NCBI GenBank assembly: GCA_016720635.1 | Contig: JADKKF010000015.1 | Location: 43,895-107,894, forward strand | Direction of reading: 5' to 3' | DNA: 64,000 nucleotides | DNA from: Saprospiraceae bacterium | GTDB taxonomy: Bacteria > Bacteroidota > Bacteroidia > Chitinophagales > Saprospiraceae | In this document: positions 35,995 to 45,804 of the stretch, piece by piece | Layout: each line of letters opens with the position of its first letter | Position numbering within the stretch: position 1 is the first letter of the stretch | Notes under the pieces: generated by a model | What the model saw: only the letters and a program-made list of their open reading frames with translations | Database searches by the model: none | What the model was told of the DNA's origin: nothing | Made by a program: the position numbers and the translations under genes

Positions 35995-37178
35995 GTCAGT
36001 ACACTGAGATTTTTTCCCACTTTGGTGAATGCTTGGATGGCTTTGTCCAAGTCTTCAATGTCGTGACCTGCTGATATTTGAACTCTTATCCTTGCTTTTC
36101 CTTTGGGGACCACGGGAAAAAAGAAACCAATAACATAAATTCCTTCATCCAACAAATCTGCTGCAAATTGCTGTGCCAAAGGTGCTTCATACAGCATGAT
36201 GGGTACTATTGGGTGCTCCCCTGGTATGATGTCAAAACCAGCTTCGGTCATTTTCTCTCTGAAATAGGCGGTATTTGTAGCTAATTTGTCCCTAAGTTGG
36301 GTGGAAGATGTCAAGATATCAAGCACCTTTAGAGATCCGCCTACTATCGATGGCGCGAGGGTATTGCTGAATAGATAAGGCCTAGATTTTTGGCGTAGAA
36401 GTTCGACGATTTCTTTTTTTGCAGCGGTAAAGCCTCCAGAAGCACCGCCGAGGGCTTTGCCAAAAGTCCCTGTGATGATGTCGATACGTCCAAGAACGCC
36501 ACGGTATTCGTGAGATCCTCTGCCATTAGGCCCTAAAAAACCCGTAGAATGGCACTCGTCAATCATGACCATCGCTTGGAATTCATCCGCTAAATCACAT
36601 ATTTTGTCCAGTTGGGCTATGGTTCCATCCATCGAAAATGAGCCATCGGTCACGATGATTTTGCGGCGACAGTCTTTTGCTTCTAGAAGTCTTTGCTTGA
36701 GATCCTCCATGTCGTTGTGCTTGTATCGATATCTTTGAGCCTTGCACAGCCTTACGCCATCTATGATGGATGCATGGTTTAATTCATCAGAGATGATGGC
36801 GTCATCCTCTCCGAACAATGGTTCGAAGACACCGCCATTGGCGTCAAAAGCAGCGGCGTAAAGGATGGCGTCTTCCTGCCCTACGAACTCGGCGATTTTG
36901 GCCTCCAGCTGCTTATGAATGTCTTGAGTCCCGCAAATGAATCTCACTGAGGACATGCCATATCCATGGGTGTCTATGGTATCTTTGGCGGCTTTTATTA
37001 CATCGGGATGAGAGGATAGCCCTAGATAATTATTGGCACAAAAATTAAGTACTTCGCGGCCATTGGCGATGATATGGGCACTTTGGGGTGATTGGATGAT
37101 TCTTTCTTTTTTGAAAAGGCCAGCGCTGCCTAATTCGTCCAATTCTGCTTGTATGGTTAGGTGTATATTTGGGTGCAT
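35991..37178 (-). CDS. kbl: Glycine C-acetyltransferase (2-amino-3-ketobutyrate CoA ligase)
   Basis: A 395-residue fold-type I PLP enzyme of the alpha-oxoamine synthase family. Features in order: [59 protein letters not shown], the PLP-site Asp in [14 protein letters not shown] and the Schiff-base Lys in [13 protein letters not shown]. It cleaves 2-amino-3-ketobutyrate with CoA to glycine and acetyl-CoA in threonine breakdown. Related oxoamine synthases (KBL, BioF, SPT) are similar, but the length and the [13 protein letters not shown] and [10 protein letters not shown] segments fit Kbl best. A threonine dehydrogenase is not in the window. Confidence 0.9.
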   Translation of the reverse strand: MHPNIHLTIQAELDELGSAGLFKKERIIQSPQSAHIIANGREVLNFCANNYLGLSSHPDVIKAAKDTIDTHGYGMSSVRFICGTQDIHKQLEAKIAEFVGQEDAILYAAAFDANGGVFEPLFGEDDAIISDELNHASIIDGVRLCKAQRYRYKHNDMEDLKQRLLEAKDCRRKIIVTDGSFSMDGTIAQLDKICDLADEFQAMVMIDECHSTGFLGPNGRGSHEYRGVLGRIDIITGTFGKALGGASGGFTAAKKEIVELLRQKSRPYLFSNTLAPSIVGGSLKVLDILTSSTQLRDKLATNTAYFREKMTEAGFDIIPGEHPIVPIMLYEAPLAQQFAADLLDEGIYVIGFFFPVVPKGKARIRVQISAGHDIEDLDKAIQAFTKVGKNLSVLT

Positions 37179-37324
37179 AAACTTATTTTTTTATGGACAA
37201 ATGTAAATAAATAAAATTTTATCTCCTAAAAAATGGTAGGGAGGCTTACCTAACAACATTAATTTTTTAACGGCTAATACGGTCATTTTATCTAAAAAAT
37301 AGGTCATGGTGGCTCAAAATCTCT

Positions 37325-37332
37325 TACTTTTG
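37325..37332 (+). promoter_or_regulatory. Candidate -7 promoter box of the permease gene
   Basis: TACTTTTG matches TAnnTTTG and ends 21 nt before the ATG at 37354. It lies within the extra codons that a start at 37306 would need, which is the main reason to choose the later start. Confidence 0.5.
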
Positions 37333-37353
37333 TTTTATCGAAGGAGCTGGACT

Positions 37354-38607
37354 ATGTATCGTATTTTAAAAATTATCAAGGAGAGTTATTTGCAGGCATT
37401 TCAACAATTGCTTGGCAATAAACTGCGCAGCTTTTTATCGTTACTAGGGATTACGATTGGTATATTTTGTATCATCAGCGTTCAATCCGCTGTAGATTCC
37501 TTGGCAGATAATATCAAAAAGAGTTTTGAAAAACTAGGTAACGATGTGATTTATGTCGATAGGCAACCTTGGACTGAAGATCCTGGTGAAAATTATTATA
37601 AATATATGAAAAGGCCGAAGCTGTCTTATGAGGATTTTAAGGCTGTTTCAGAAAAATCAAAACTTGCGGAATACGCTTCTTTCTCCTTATTTATCGGAGG
37701 TAAAACGGTAAAATATCTTTCGAATAGTATAGAAAGAGCTTTTGTATTCGGGGCATCGGCGCAATATGCAGAAATGTATAAAATGCAATTCGATGAAGGG
37801 CGATACTTTTCTAATGAAGAGTCAAAGAAAGGTGTGGACAAGTGCCTAATAGGGAATACCATAGCAAGCGAATTATTTCCTAATATGGATCCTATTGGCA
37901 AAGATATAAAAGTATTGGGGCGAAAACTGAATATCATTGGCGTGATTGAAAAATCAGGAAAAGACCTAGTAAATCCACTCAATTATGATAAATGCATCAT
38001 CATATCATTCAACCTAGCTAGGAAAATGGTGAATACCAAAAGCAATGGACCCTTTGGTACCAATCTAGCCGTTAAAGCCAAAGACGGAGTGACCTTGGGT
38101 CAATTGACAGACGAAGTAACGGGAATCATTAGAAATAGCCGAGGACTACGACCCATGGATTCCAATAATTTTGCTGTCAATGAACTCTCATCGCTGACAA
38201 ATATCCTCAATTCATTTTTTGGGGTCCTAAATCTCGCAGGATTTGTCATTGGACTGTTCGCTATATTGGTCGGTATGTTTTCTGTGGCGAACATCATGTT
38301 TGTATCCGTAAAGGAAAGAACCAGCATTATAGGCATCAAAAAAGCCATTGGTGCAAGACAATGGATTATATTGTTAGAGATCTTAATTGAAGCAATAGTT
38401 CTATGTGTTATTGGTGGAATTATTGGATTAATCTTGGTATATACGACCATGAAAATCTTAAGCAGCGTCTTCGAATTCGAGATGTTTCTTTCATTCAACA
38501 ATATGCTGATTGGAGTCGGATTGTCTGTGGTAATTGGCATACTTGCAGGGCTTTTACCGGCTTGGCAAGCAGCTCGTATGGATCCAGTCGTAGCGATGCG
38601 GGGGTGA
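37354..38607 (+). CDS. ABC transporter permease (MacB-like)
   Basis: A 417-residue permease with the MacB layout: N-terminal helix (LRSFLSLLGITIGIFCIISV, about residues 25-44), periplasmic MacB_PCD domain (about 45-280) and three C-terminal helices. The FtsX-type signature is SVKERTSIIGIKKAIGARQW and it ends GLLPAWQAARMDPVVAMRG. The start at 37354 is chosen because a longer form would overlap a promoter box. No ATPase gene lies beside it, so its partner must be encoded elsewhere; it is unlinked to the operon at 25.3-30.3 kb. The stop is directly adjacent to the stop of the convergent methyltransferase gene. Confidence 0.9.
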   Translation: MYRILKIIKESYLQAFQQLLGNKLRSFLSLLGITIGIFCIISVQSAVDSLADNIKKSFEKLGNDVIYVDRQPWTEDPGENYYKYMKRPKLSYEDFKAVSEKSKLAEYASFSLFIGGKTVKYLSNSIERAFVFGASAQYAEMYKMQFDEGRYFSNEESKKGVDKCLIGNTIASELFPNMDPIGKDIKVLGRKLNIIGVIEKSGKDLVNPLNYDKCIIISFNLARKMVNTKSNGPFGTNLAVKAKDGVTLGQLTDEVTGIIRNSRGLRPMDSNNFAVNELSSLTNILNSFFGVLNLAGFVIGLFAILVGMFSVANIMFVSVKERTSIIGIKKAIGARQWIILLEILIEAIVLCVIGGIIGLILVYTTMKILSSVFEFEMFLSFNNMLIGVGLSVVIGILAGLLPAWQAARMDPVVAMRG

Positions 38608-39294
38608 TTATTTTATAAAAAGCTTATCATTGACAAACAAAATATTTCCTTGTGAAATATAAAAGTCAGCATTAGGAAACTGAGCTTTAAAAATGTTTTC
38701 ATAATAATTTTCGGCTTTGCTCTTGTCATCTTGATTGAGATACAACCAGTTGAATATGACCAATGCATTGTGATTCATCAATTCTTTTATTTGTTCTAAA
38801 AACGCTGTTTCTCGGGCCTCTTCTGGGATTTGATCATCGTGGAAAATATCGATGCAGATGATATCAAAGCTATCCATACAGTAATAAATGTATTCCAATG
38901 CGTCAGCGTTTATGACTTGGATTGAACTCTCAAGGTAAGGCAGTGTCATTTCACTGCATAGCTGTATGATGGCTTCATCGTATTCAATGGCTGTATAATA
39001 AAACTTTTTATTTTCTACTTTTTCTAAGATAAATGGAATACTCCCGAGACCCATGCCTAGGACCAATGCGTTATCACCAGGGATTCTTTCCCAATCTATT
39101 TTTTTGAATAAATTGCCAAAATTGTCGTAGAGGTCATCAAACGAATAGATGGCATTAGCAGTCGAAAGCTGCAATCTGCCTTTATCTACGAATATATCCA
39201 CATTGTCATGTTTGCTTGAAGCCAAAGATTGGACGTGTTGTGGACTTATATAACTCAGCCATTTTTTAATAAATGGAATTCTGCTTTTTGTCAT
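38608..39294 (-). CDS. Spermidine-synthase-like methyltransferase-fold protein
   Basis: About 228 residues from the ATG at 39292-39294. It has a class I Rossmann fold close to spermidine synthases: motif I ALVLGMGLGSIPFIL, acidic AIEYDEAI, INADALEYI, and FDIICIDIFHDDQIPEE, where polyamine synthases keep a key Asp. Longer starts (to 39423) would add a hydrophobic leader that runs through the divergent promoter and start, so the short form is preferred, but an N-terminal membrane anchor (about 43 residues, FQILPILTIFSLLLIEFF) is possible. The acceptor substrate is unknown; simple methyltransferase activity is equally likely. Confidence 0.75.
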   Translation of the reverse strand: MTKSRIPFIKKWLSYISPQHVQSLASSKHDNVDIFVDKGRLQLSTANAIYSFDDLYDNFGNLFKKIDWERIPGDNALVLGMGLGSIPFILEKVENKKFYYTAIEYDEAIIQLCSEMTLPYLESSIQVINADALEYIYYCMDSFDIICIDIFHDDQIPEEARETAFLEQIKELMNHNALVIFNWLYLNQDDKSKAENYYENIFKAQFPNADFYISQGNILFVNDKLFIK

Positions 39295-39393
39295 TTTTTT
39301 GAAAAATTCTATCAAAAGTAAACTAAATATGGTTAGGATTGGAAGTATTTGAAACCTAAAAAATATCTTATCGGGATTTTGGATGAAATATTT

Positions 39394-39401
39394 TAACTTT
39401 G
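39394..39401 (+). promoter_or_regulatory. Candidate -7 promoter box, nearly leaderless
   Basis: TAACTTTG matches TAnnTTTG and ends only 6 nt before the ATG at 39408. A transcript from it would start at or within a few bases of the start codon, implying a leaderless or near-leaderless mRNA for the SET-GT9-yidD-HD run. Confidence 0.5.
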
Positions 39402-39407
39402 TGTCTG

Positions 39408-39794
39408 ATGGAATCAAAGCCAAAATTGATAGTAATGCCCAGCGAAAGGGGAGGAAGAGGCGTGTTTACAACCATTGCTCTGGAAAAATCTTCCATCATC
39501 GAGGTGAGCCCAGTTATCGTGATTCCACCTGTGGACGTGCCAAAGATACATGAAACTATATTGCACGATTTTTATTTTCTTTGGGGCGATGATGAAAAAT
39601 CTGCGGCCATAGCTTTGGGCTTTGGATCGCTTTTTAATCATGCGATTTATCCCAATTTGGACTATGAAATGGACTTTGAGTTGAATACAATTTCATTTGT
39701 AGCCTTACAAGATATAGATCCGTGGACAGAGCTAACGATAAATTACAACGGTAAATCCGGCGATAGCCAAGAAGTTTGGTTCAAAATAAATTAA
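39408..39794 (+). CDS. SET-domain protein lysine methyltransferase
   Basis: A 128-residue stand-alone SET domain. Recognisable motifs in order: GGRGVFTT (SAM-binding GxG), FGSLFNHAIYPNLDY (the NHxxxPN knot motif) and ELTINYNG (final ELxxxY motif). This small size is common in bacterial SET proteins that lack pre- and post-SET regions. It would transfer methyl groups to a lysine of an unknown protein. The ATG at 39408 is preferred to a TTG three codons earlier, which lies in the promoter box. The glycosyltransferase gene starts on the base after its stop codon, so the two are translationally linked. Confidence 0.87.
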   Translation: MESKPKLIVMPSERGGRGVFTTIALEKSSIIEVSPVIVIPPVDVPKIHETILHDFYFLWGDDEKSAAIALGFGSLFNHAIYPNLDYEMDFELNTISFVALQDIDPWTELTINYNGKSGDSQEVWFKIN

Positions 39795-40778
39795 ATGAAA
39801 ATACTGATCATACGCTTTAGTTCTATTGGAGACATTGTGCTGACAACACCCGTCATGCGATGCATAAAAAATCAACTGGGAGCGACCGTTCATTATTTAA
39901 CTAAAAAACAAAATAAATCCCTAGTAGAGCATAATCCAAATATTGATAAAATCCATGTTTTAGAGGATTCTGGATTGCTGCAATTAATAGAAATACTTAG
40001 GCAGGAAAAGTACGATCATATCATTGATTTGCACCACAATATTAGGACGACTCTTATCAAATTTAGCCTTTTTCGCCCCAGTCATTCCTTTGCAAAATTA
40101 AATTTTCAAAAGTGGCTGATGGTCAATTTTAAAAAAGGCGGACCTTGTGCGCATATAATCGATAGATACCTTGAGACTTGCAGCCATTTGGGTGTGAAAA
40201 ACGATGGCAAAGGCTTGGATTTCTTTTGGGATAAGTCAAAAGAGCCCGAATTTAACCAACAATTGGAAAACCTTAAGTTGTTACCAAACAATTATACCGT
40301 ACTAGCCATTGGAGCAGCCCATTTTACAAAGAGGATTCCGCTAGAAAAATTAAAAGAATTGGTGGCAACTTTACCTGGTAAAATATTGATTATAGGTGGA
40401 AAAGATGAACTTTCCATCGCCAATGAATTGTTGGAACTCAAAAACCCTAACCTCATTTCAGGTGTTGGTAAGTTGAGTTTGGATGGATCGGCATTCGTTA
40501 TATCTAAAGCCTCAAAAGTTGTGTCTCCTGATACGGGTATGATGCATATTGCTGCGGCCTTTCAAAAGCCAATCATCAGCGTTTGGGGTAGTACTGTTCC
40601 TGAATTCGGTATGACGCCTTATTATGCAGAAAATACGAAGAATGGAAATACAGTGATCGAAGTCCAAGGACTTTCATGCCGACCGTGTTCAAAAATAGGA
40701 TTTTCAAGTTGTCCCAAAGGACATTTTAAGTGTATGAATGACATTGATTTTCAAAGCTTTTTGCCCAAAACTAATTGA
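39795..40778 (+). CDS. Glycosyltransferase family 9 (heptosyltransferase-like)
   Basis: A 327-residue GT-B glycosyltransferase. It opens MKILIIRFSSIGDIVLTTPV, the family's N-terminal motif with the catalytic Asp nearby. The C-terminal nucleotide-sugar site includes SKASKVVSPDTGMMHIAAAF, then SVWGSTVPEFGMTPYY, and a Cys-rich segment CRPCSKIGFSSCPKGHFKCM typical of this subgroup. Such enzymes add heptose or a related sugar to lipopolysaccharide core in the inner membrane leaflet. The donor and exact position are unknown. Starts immediately after the SET gene stop and is followed by yidD after 6 bp. Confidence 0.9.
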   Translation: MKILIIRFSSIGDIVLTTPVMRCIKNQLGATVHYLTKKQNKSLVEHNPNIDKIHVLEDSGLLQLIEILRQEKYDHIIDLHHNIRTTLIKFSLFRPSHSFAKLNFQKWLMVNFKKGGPCAHIIDRYLETCSHLGVKNDGKGLDFFWDKSKEPEFNQQLENLKLLPNNYTVLAIGAAHFTKRIPLEKLKELVATLPGKILIIGGKDELSIANELLELKNPNLISGVGKLSLDGSAFVISKASKVVSPDTGMMHIAAAFQKPIISVWGSTVPEFGMTPYYAENTKNGNTVIEVQGLSCRPCSKIGFSSCPKGHFKCMNDIDFQSFLPKTN

Positions 40779-40784
40779 TATTCT

Positions 40785-41012
40785 ATGAAAACGATCTTAA
40801 TTCTCGTTCTGAGATTTTATCAAGTGGCTATTTCACCACTCAAACCGCCATCGTGTAGATTTCAGCCTACATGTTCTAGTTATATGATTCAAGCGATAAG
40901 AGAGTGGGGGGCGATCAAAGGTACCTACCTTGGCATCAAAAGAATATGTCGCTGTCATCCTTGGGGTGGACATGGCTACGATCCCATACCAACTAAAAAA
41001 GTAAATCCATGA
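40785..41012 (+). CDS. yidD: Membrane protein insertion efficiency factor YidD
   Basis: A 75-residue protein with an N-terminal amphipathic helix ([20 protein letters not shown]) and the family's cysteine pattern [21 protein letters not shown], then [17 protein letters not shown]. YidD helps the YidC insertase place proteins in the inner membrane. The gene is in a tight run here with the glycosyltransferase before and an HD hydrolase after (4-bp ATGA overlap). It is not beside rnpA, rpmH or yidC, its usual location. Confidence 0.95.
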   Translation: MKTILILVLRFYQVAISPLKPPSCRFQPTCSSYMIQAIREWGAIKGTYLGIKRICRCHPWGGHGYDPIPTKKVNP

Positions 41013-41656
41013 GCATCATCGAGAATTGTATAGAATTTGTGAAAGAAAAGCTTCAAAATGCAGAAGCTGGACATGATTGGAACCATATTTATAGGGTTTG
41101 GCAATTGTCGAAAATCATCGCAGAAGGGGAGGCTGTAGATATGGAAATAGTAGAGTTGAGTGCCTTGCTCCATGATATCGCTGATGCAAAATTTCACGAA
41201 GGAGATGAAGAGATTGGACCCAAAATTGCGGTAGAATATTTGACCCATCAAGGATTAGCTCAAGAAAAGATCGACCATATATATTCCATCATAAGATTTA
41301 TGTCTTTCAAAGGTGGGCACAACGAAGGGAAATTTTATAGCAAAGAGTTCGCCATCGTGCAAGATGCAGATAGGCTAGACGCTTTGGGTGCAATCGGGAT
41401 TGCTCGGACTTTCAATTTTGGTGGCTTCAAAAATAATCCAATGTTTGACCCCCGGATAGAGCCTGTACTTCACCAAAATGTCGAAGAATACAAGAAAAAT
41501 AAAGGCACAACCATCAATCATTTTTATGAAAAATTGTTCCTTTTAAAAGATAAAATGAATACTGAAAAAGCTAAATTAATTGCTGAAGAAAGGCACAATT
41601 ATATGGTGGATTTCGTTGAAAGATTCAAATCCGAATGGTTCGTAAATCAGGATTAA
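41009..41656 (+). CDS. HD-domain phosphohydrolase
   Basis: A 215-residue metal-dependent phosphohydrolase of the YedJ/HDIG-like class. Metal ligands appear in HDWNHIYRV (first His), [12 protein letters not shown] (HD pair) and [10 protein letters not shown] (last Asp). A family-typical segment [12 protein letters not shown] lies between. Such proteins hydrolyse phosphate esters, often nucleotides; the substrate is unknown. It overlaps yidD by ATGA and so is co-translated with it. There is no transmembrane segment, so it is cytosolic. Confidence 0.9.
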   Translation: MSIIENCIEFVKEKLQNAEAGHDWNHIYRVWQLSKIIAEGEAVDMEIVELSALLHDIADAKFHEGDEEIGPKIAVEYLTHQGLAQEKIDHIYSIIRFMSFKGGHNEGKFYSKEFAIVQDADRLDALGAIGIARTFNFGGFKNNPMFDPRIEPVLHQNVEEYKKNKGTTINHFYEKLFLLKDKMNTEKAKLIAEERHNYMVDFVERFKSEWFVNQD

Positions 41657-41785
41657 GTTTGCCTTTGGCTGACATTAATAGATACCTTAAAGTAAATTGT
41701 GTTAAAATTAAAAATTTTCTAATATATTATCGAAAAATATTAGATATTTACATTTGCAATTATTCTAAAATTTAACTTGATTTAC

Positions 41786-43410
41786 ATGAATTTATATAAC
41801 TCCAGTATTATCCTCATCGTAGGACTTTTTTTACAAATAAGTTGTACATTAAAGGTAAATGCTCAGGCAGAAAGGAGTATTCCCAATGCCGTATCGGGGC
41901 AGTTAGTAATCAAAACGCATGGTGAAGTAACCCAGCAGGAAGCTAAAGCTTTGGAACAGTTTGTATCCATCAAGCTTCTTTCGAAATCCCTAAACATTTA
42001 TAGTCTTATCGGTTTAGATAAAAACCTATCAACAGCCCAAATTGAACAGAAAGTAAAGACCGTGCTCACTCCTGCTTATTCCCATCCTAATTATATCCTC
42101 GAGAAAAGAGATACGAGACCTGATGATACCAACTATTCAGATCAGTGGTATTTGGAAAAAATTGGTGCCCCATTTCTTTGGGATTACAATACAGGGGGAG
42201 TAACGCTTAATGGTAGTGATTCGATTGTTATCGCAGTGATCGACGGAGGATTTCAGACATCTCACACCGATTTGAAAGCAAATATTTGGGTCAATAGAGA
42301 CGAAATCCCAAATGACGGAATAGACAACGATGGCAATGGTTTGGTGGATGATACCAATGGATGGAATTTTGATCTAGACAAAAATGTTTATTCACCAGAT
42401 TCTCACGGTACGGCGGTAGCTGGCATCATTGGTGCTGAAGGCAATAATTCAAAAGGAGTCACTGGACTCAATTGGAAGATCAAGGCAATGCTTCTTGAAG
42501 TTGCTACTGTTGAAGATATTGTATCAGCTTATGACTATGTTTATAATATACGTCAAAAATACGATGCAAGTTCTGGGTCAAAAGGTTCTTTTGTAGTTGC
42601 CACTTCTGCTAGCTTAGGGATTTCTAACGCATTTCCTAATGTGGCTCCATCCTACTGTGACGCGATAGGTCTAGTGAGCAATATTGGTGTTTTAAATGCT
42701 TGCGCGACGACCAATAGCAATGTTAATATCGATATTACAGGCGATTTACCGAGTCTATGTACAGCTGATAATATGATTGTCGTAAATTCAACAAAAAGAG
42801 ACGACTCTAGATATTCGAGCGGGTACTCAGCTGCATATGTTGATCTTGGTGTTCCTGGTTTAGAGATTTATACAACGAGTTTGGGTAATGTATATGGAAA
42901 TTTTCAAGGGACATCTGCGGCTACTCCTGTACTCGGTGGAGGCATTGCCTGCTTTTCTCCTGCGCACCTCCTGCCTTTATTGAAAAATACAAACAGCAGC
43001 CCAAGCAAACTGCCCAAGAATTAAAACAAATAATCCTAACCAGTACCGACCCTTTGGAAGTTTTAAAAGGAAAGACAGTCTCAGGAGGTCGACTAAACTT
43101 AAGAAAAGCAATTGAGACCTTAAATGAAAACTACAATGGGTTGAGACTTGGTGCTTTATCGATAGATAAATTGTGGCCGAGCCCCTCTACATCCAATCTA
43201 AATGGACTCCTTACTATACCGCGTTTTGGTGATTTTAATTTAACCTTGTCCAGTACAGATGGCAAAATTGTTTCTAGACAGAAATTGACATTTGGAGGCA
43301 CTTCATTCAGTAGATTTCAAGTAGATGTAAAAAATTTAGCCACGGGTGTCTATATCGTTACGATATATAACGGTAAAGAAAAAAAATCAGCTCGATTTGT
43401 AAAATTATAA
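41786..43410 (+). CDS. Subtilisin-like serine protease with T9SS type A sorting domain (one frame break)
   Basis: A secreted S8 peptidase. A signal peptide ends near KVNAQA, then a propeptide-like region (about residues 35-110). The catalytic triad is complete: Asp in IAVIDGGFQ, His in DSHGTAVAG and Ser in GTSAATP. A DGIDNDGNGLVDD calcium-site-like segment follows the Asp. The frame breaks at about 42950: adding one T (GCC TTG CTT TTC) gives IALLFSCAPPAFIEKYKQQP, running on into LKQIILTSTDPL and the C-terminal sorting domain (LWPSPSTSN ... LATGVYIVTIYNGKEKKSARFVKL). Without the correction the protease loses its export domain. The ATG at 41786 follows a TTG alternative. Substrates are unknown. 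Confidence 0.87.
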
Positions 43411-43601
43411 GTAAAAAATATAGAATTTTCTAGGAGAGGATTTTTCCTTTTTCACCTGATTTTATTAGGGTTTTTCCATTGTGGTACAAGGGTTTTGGCT
43501 GCATACTAGGAAGGCTTTGTCTAAAATAATATAGAAAAAATAAATATTTGAATAAATATTATTTGTACATTTACTTCCGATTGACCAACTAACAATTTAC
43601 T

Positions 43602-45065
43602 ATGAAGACTATTGAATCCATTCAATTAGCCGCCAAAGAAGGGAATACTCTTAAGAGAACTTTGGGGCCATTCAACCTAGTTACCTTGGGTATTGGCGCC
43701 ATCATTGGTGCTGGATTGTTTTCCATCACAGGAGGTGCAGCAGCCCATAATGCAGGACCAGCGGTTACCATTTCCTTTGTAATAGCTGCCATTGCCTGTA
43801 CTTTTGCAGGTTTGTGCTATGCTGAGTTTGCATCTATGATTCCAGTTGCTGGATCTGCATATACTTATTCATATGTAACCATGGGTAAATTTATGGCATG
43901 GATTATTGGCTGGGATTTGGTTCTAGAATATGCGGTAGGAGCTGCAACCGTGGCCATATCTTGGTCAAGGTATTTTGTGAAATTTTTGCACAATTTTGGC
44001 ATCGATTTGCCACCTTCTATGACGATGTCTCCATTCGATACAGCAACCTTGTCTGATGGATCTACTGTTACGGGTATGATTAATATCCCAGCGGTATTCA
44101 TAATTGTATTGATGAGTTTGTTGCTTATCCGTGGTACCAAGGAATCCGCTACTGTAAACAACGTTATAGTTGTGTTGAAAGTAGCTGTAGTTTTGATTTT
44201 TATTGCATTGGGATGGGGCTATATCAGACAATCAAATTACGATCCTTATATCATCGAAAACACAGGAACTTTTGGTGAGTACGGTTGGAGTGGAATCTTC
44301 AGAGCCGCTGGTATTATCTTCTTTGCTTATATAGGTTTTGACGCAGTTTCAACAGCAGCTCAGGAAGCTAAAAATCCAAGTCGAGATATGCCCATTGGGA
44401 TTTTGGTTTCATTGGTGATTTGTACAGTTCTATACATACTTTTTGCACACGTAATGACTGGAGTTGCCAATTTTAAGATGTTTGCTGGACAAGATGGGAT
44501 TGCCCCTGTTGCCTTAGCCATCGATCAAATGGGGCCAACCAATGCGGACGGTACGGTTACACCAGCTTATCCATGGCTTAATAATGCCATTATTTTGGCC
44601 ATTTTGGCTGGATATTCTTCTGTGATTATGGTAATGTTGATGGGTCAGACCCGTGTTTTTTTCTCGATGGCTGAAGATAGATTTTTACCAGATGTATTCC
44701 GTAAAGTTCACGCAGACTACAAAACACCTTATCTTTCTAACCTTTTGTTTATGGTTTTTGTAGGGCTATTTGCAGCATTCGTTCCTGCTAGGGTAGTGGG
44801 TGAAATGACTTCAATCGGTACATTATTAGCCTTCGTATTGGTTTGTTTTGGGATCATTGTTTTGAGAAAAACCAAGCCAGATTTGCCACGTGCCTTCAAA
44901 ACCCCTCTTGTACCTTTGATTCCTATATTGGGCATTGTAAGTTGTTTGGCAATGATGTTTTCATTGGGATTTGACACTTGGCTTCGTCTGATCATTTGGA
45001 TGGCGATCGGTCTAATTATTTATTTTTTATACTCTAAAGAAAGAGTTGAAAACCACGAGCAATAA
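43602..45065 (+). CDS. APC-family amino acid permease
   Basis: A 487-residue permease with 12 or more membrane segments. It has the APC first-helix motif GIGAIIGAGLFSITGGAA (about residues 31-48) and a central conserved stretch FFAYIGFDAVSTAAQEAKNP. It resembles the cationic amino acid and YfnA-type branches of the family and would import an amino acid with protons, or exchange it. The substrate is not readable. A DUF47 and phosphate transporter pair follows 79 bp later, but a link is not implied. Upstream, 191 bp of AT-rich sequence separates it from the protease. Confidence 0.92.
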   Translation: MKTIESIQLAAKEGNTLKRTLGPFNLVTLGIGAIIGAGLFSITGGAAAHNAGPAVTISFVIAAIACTFAGLCYAEFASMIPVAGSAYTYSYVTMGKFMAWIIGWDLVLEYAVGAATVAISWSRYFVKFLHNFGIDLPPSMTMSPFDTATLSDGSTVTGMINIPAVFIIVLMSLLLIRGTKESATVNNVIVVLKVAVVLIFIALGWGYIRQSNYDPYIIENTGTFGEYGWSGIFRAAGIIFFAYIGFDAVSTAAQEAKNPSRDMPIGILVSLVICTVLYILFAHVMTGVANFKMFAGQDGIAPVALAIDQMGPTNADGTVTPAYPWLNNAIILAILAGYSSVIMVMLMGQTRVFFSMAEDRFLPDVFRKVHADYKTPYLSNLLFMVFVGLFAAFVPARVVGEMTSIGTLLAFVLVCFGIIVLRKTKPDLPRAFKTPLVPLIPILGIVSCLAMMFSLGFDTWLRLIIWMAIGLIIYFLYSKERVENHEQ

Positions 45066-45143
45066 TGCGGGTAACATTAATTTATAACAATCAATTTTTA
45101 TAAAGATTCTTATTTTTCCTAAATACCAAAGAAACTAATTAAA

Positions 45144-45792
45144 ATGAAATTAGACAATATCATTTCTCTTTTTGTACCCAAAGGATAAAATCTTCTTTAC
45201 ACTTTTTGAGAAATTAGCAGAAAATTTAGAAGAGATTTCTGCCGCGATGACTAGCATGGTTAATAGTACTTCCAAAGAAAAAAGAAAAGAATGGGCAACA
45301 ACCATAACAAGGCTTGAAAATGTTGGAGATACTTATACTCACGATGTATTTATTCAACTTAGCGTGAATTTTATCACTCCTTTTGATAGAGAGGATATCC
45401 ACTATTTAGTTTCGTCTATTGACGATGTTGCCGACCATATTTGTGGTGCGGCGAAGCGAATAGACATGTACAATATAGATTCAATAGATTCGCCTATGAT
45501 TCGCCTTGCTGAGCTGGTAGAAAAAGGATCCAACGAATTGGGTATAGCCCTAAGAGGTCTTCGAAATATGAAAAATATTGGTCGGATAAAAGAGTCTTGT
45601 ATTAGAATTAATAGCATCGAGAATAATGCCGATGACGTATTCGAAATGGCCATTGCGAATCTTTTTGAAGATGAAAAAGATGCTATAAAGCTGATCAAAA
45701 TAAAAGAAATATACGCTTCCCTAGAAGAGGCCACAGATAAGTGTGAAGATGCAGCCAATGTAATAGAGTCAATTCTTGTAAAGCACGCGTGA
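45144..45792 (+). CDS. DUF47 (PhoU-like) phosphate regulator, frameshifted near its start
   Basis: A small helical protein of the DUF47/Pit-accessory family, about 215 residues. The expected N-terminus is encoded from the ATG at 45144 (MKLDNIISLFVPK) and runs into a stop at 45186-45188. The rest continues in another frame as DKIFFTLFEKLAENLEEISA. Removing one G at 45183-45184 joins them perfectly into the family's FVPKDxxFFxLFE start. A TTG at 45172 could start the shorter version but would lose the conserved beginning. DUF47 proteins lie beside PiT transporters and modulate phosphate uptake. The PiT gene follows 12 bp downstream. Confidence 0.88.
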
Positions 45793-45804
45793 TAATTAAT
45801 AATT

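Noticed and set aside
37306..37353. A longer start for the MacB-like permease
   Set aside because: The extra codons contain a TAnnTTTG promoter box and add an odd leader; the ATG at 37354 gives the standard N-terminus.
39295..39423. A longer start for the spermidine-synthase-like protein
   Set aside because: It would overlap the divergent promoter and start codon of the SET gene; the ATG at 39294 suffices, though an N-terminal anchor cannot be ruled out.
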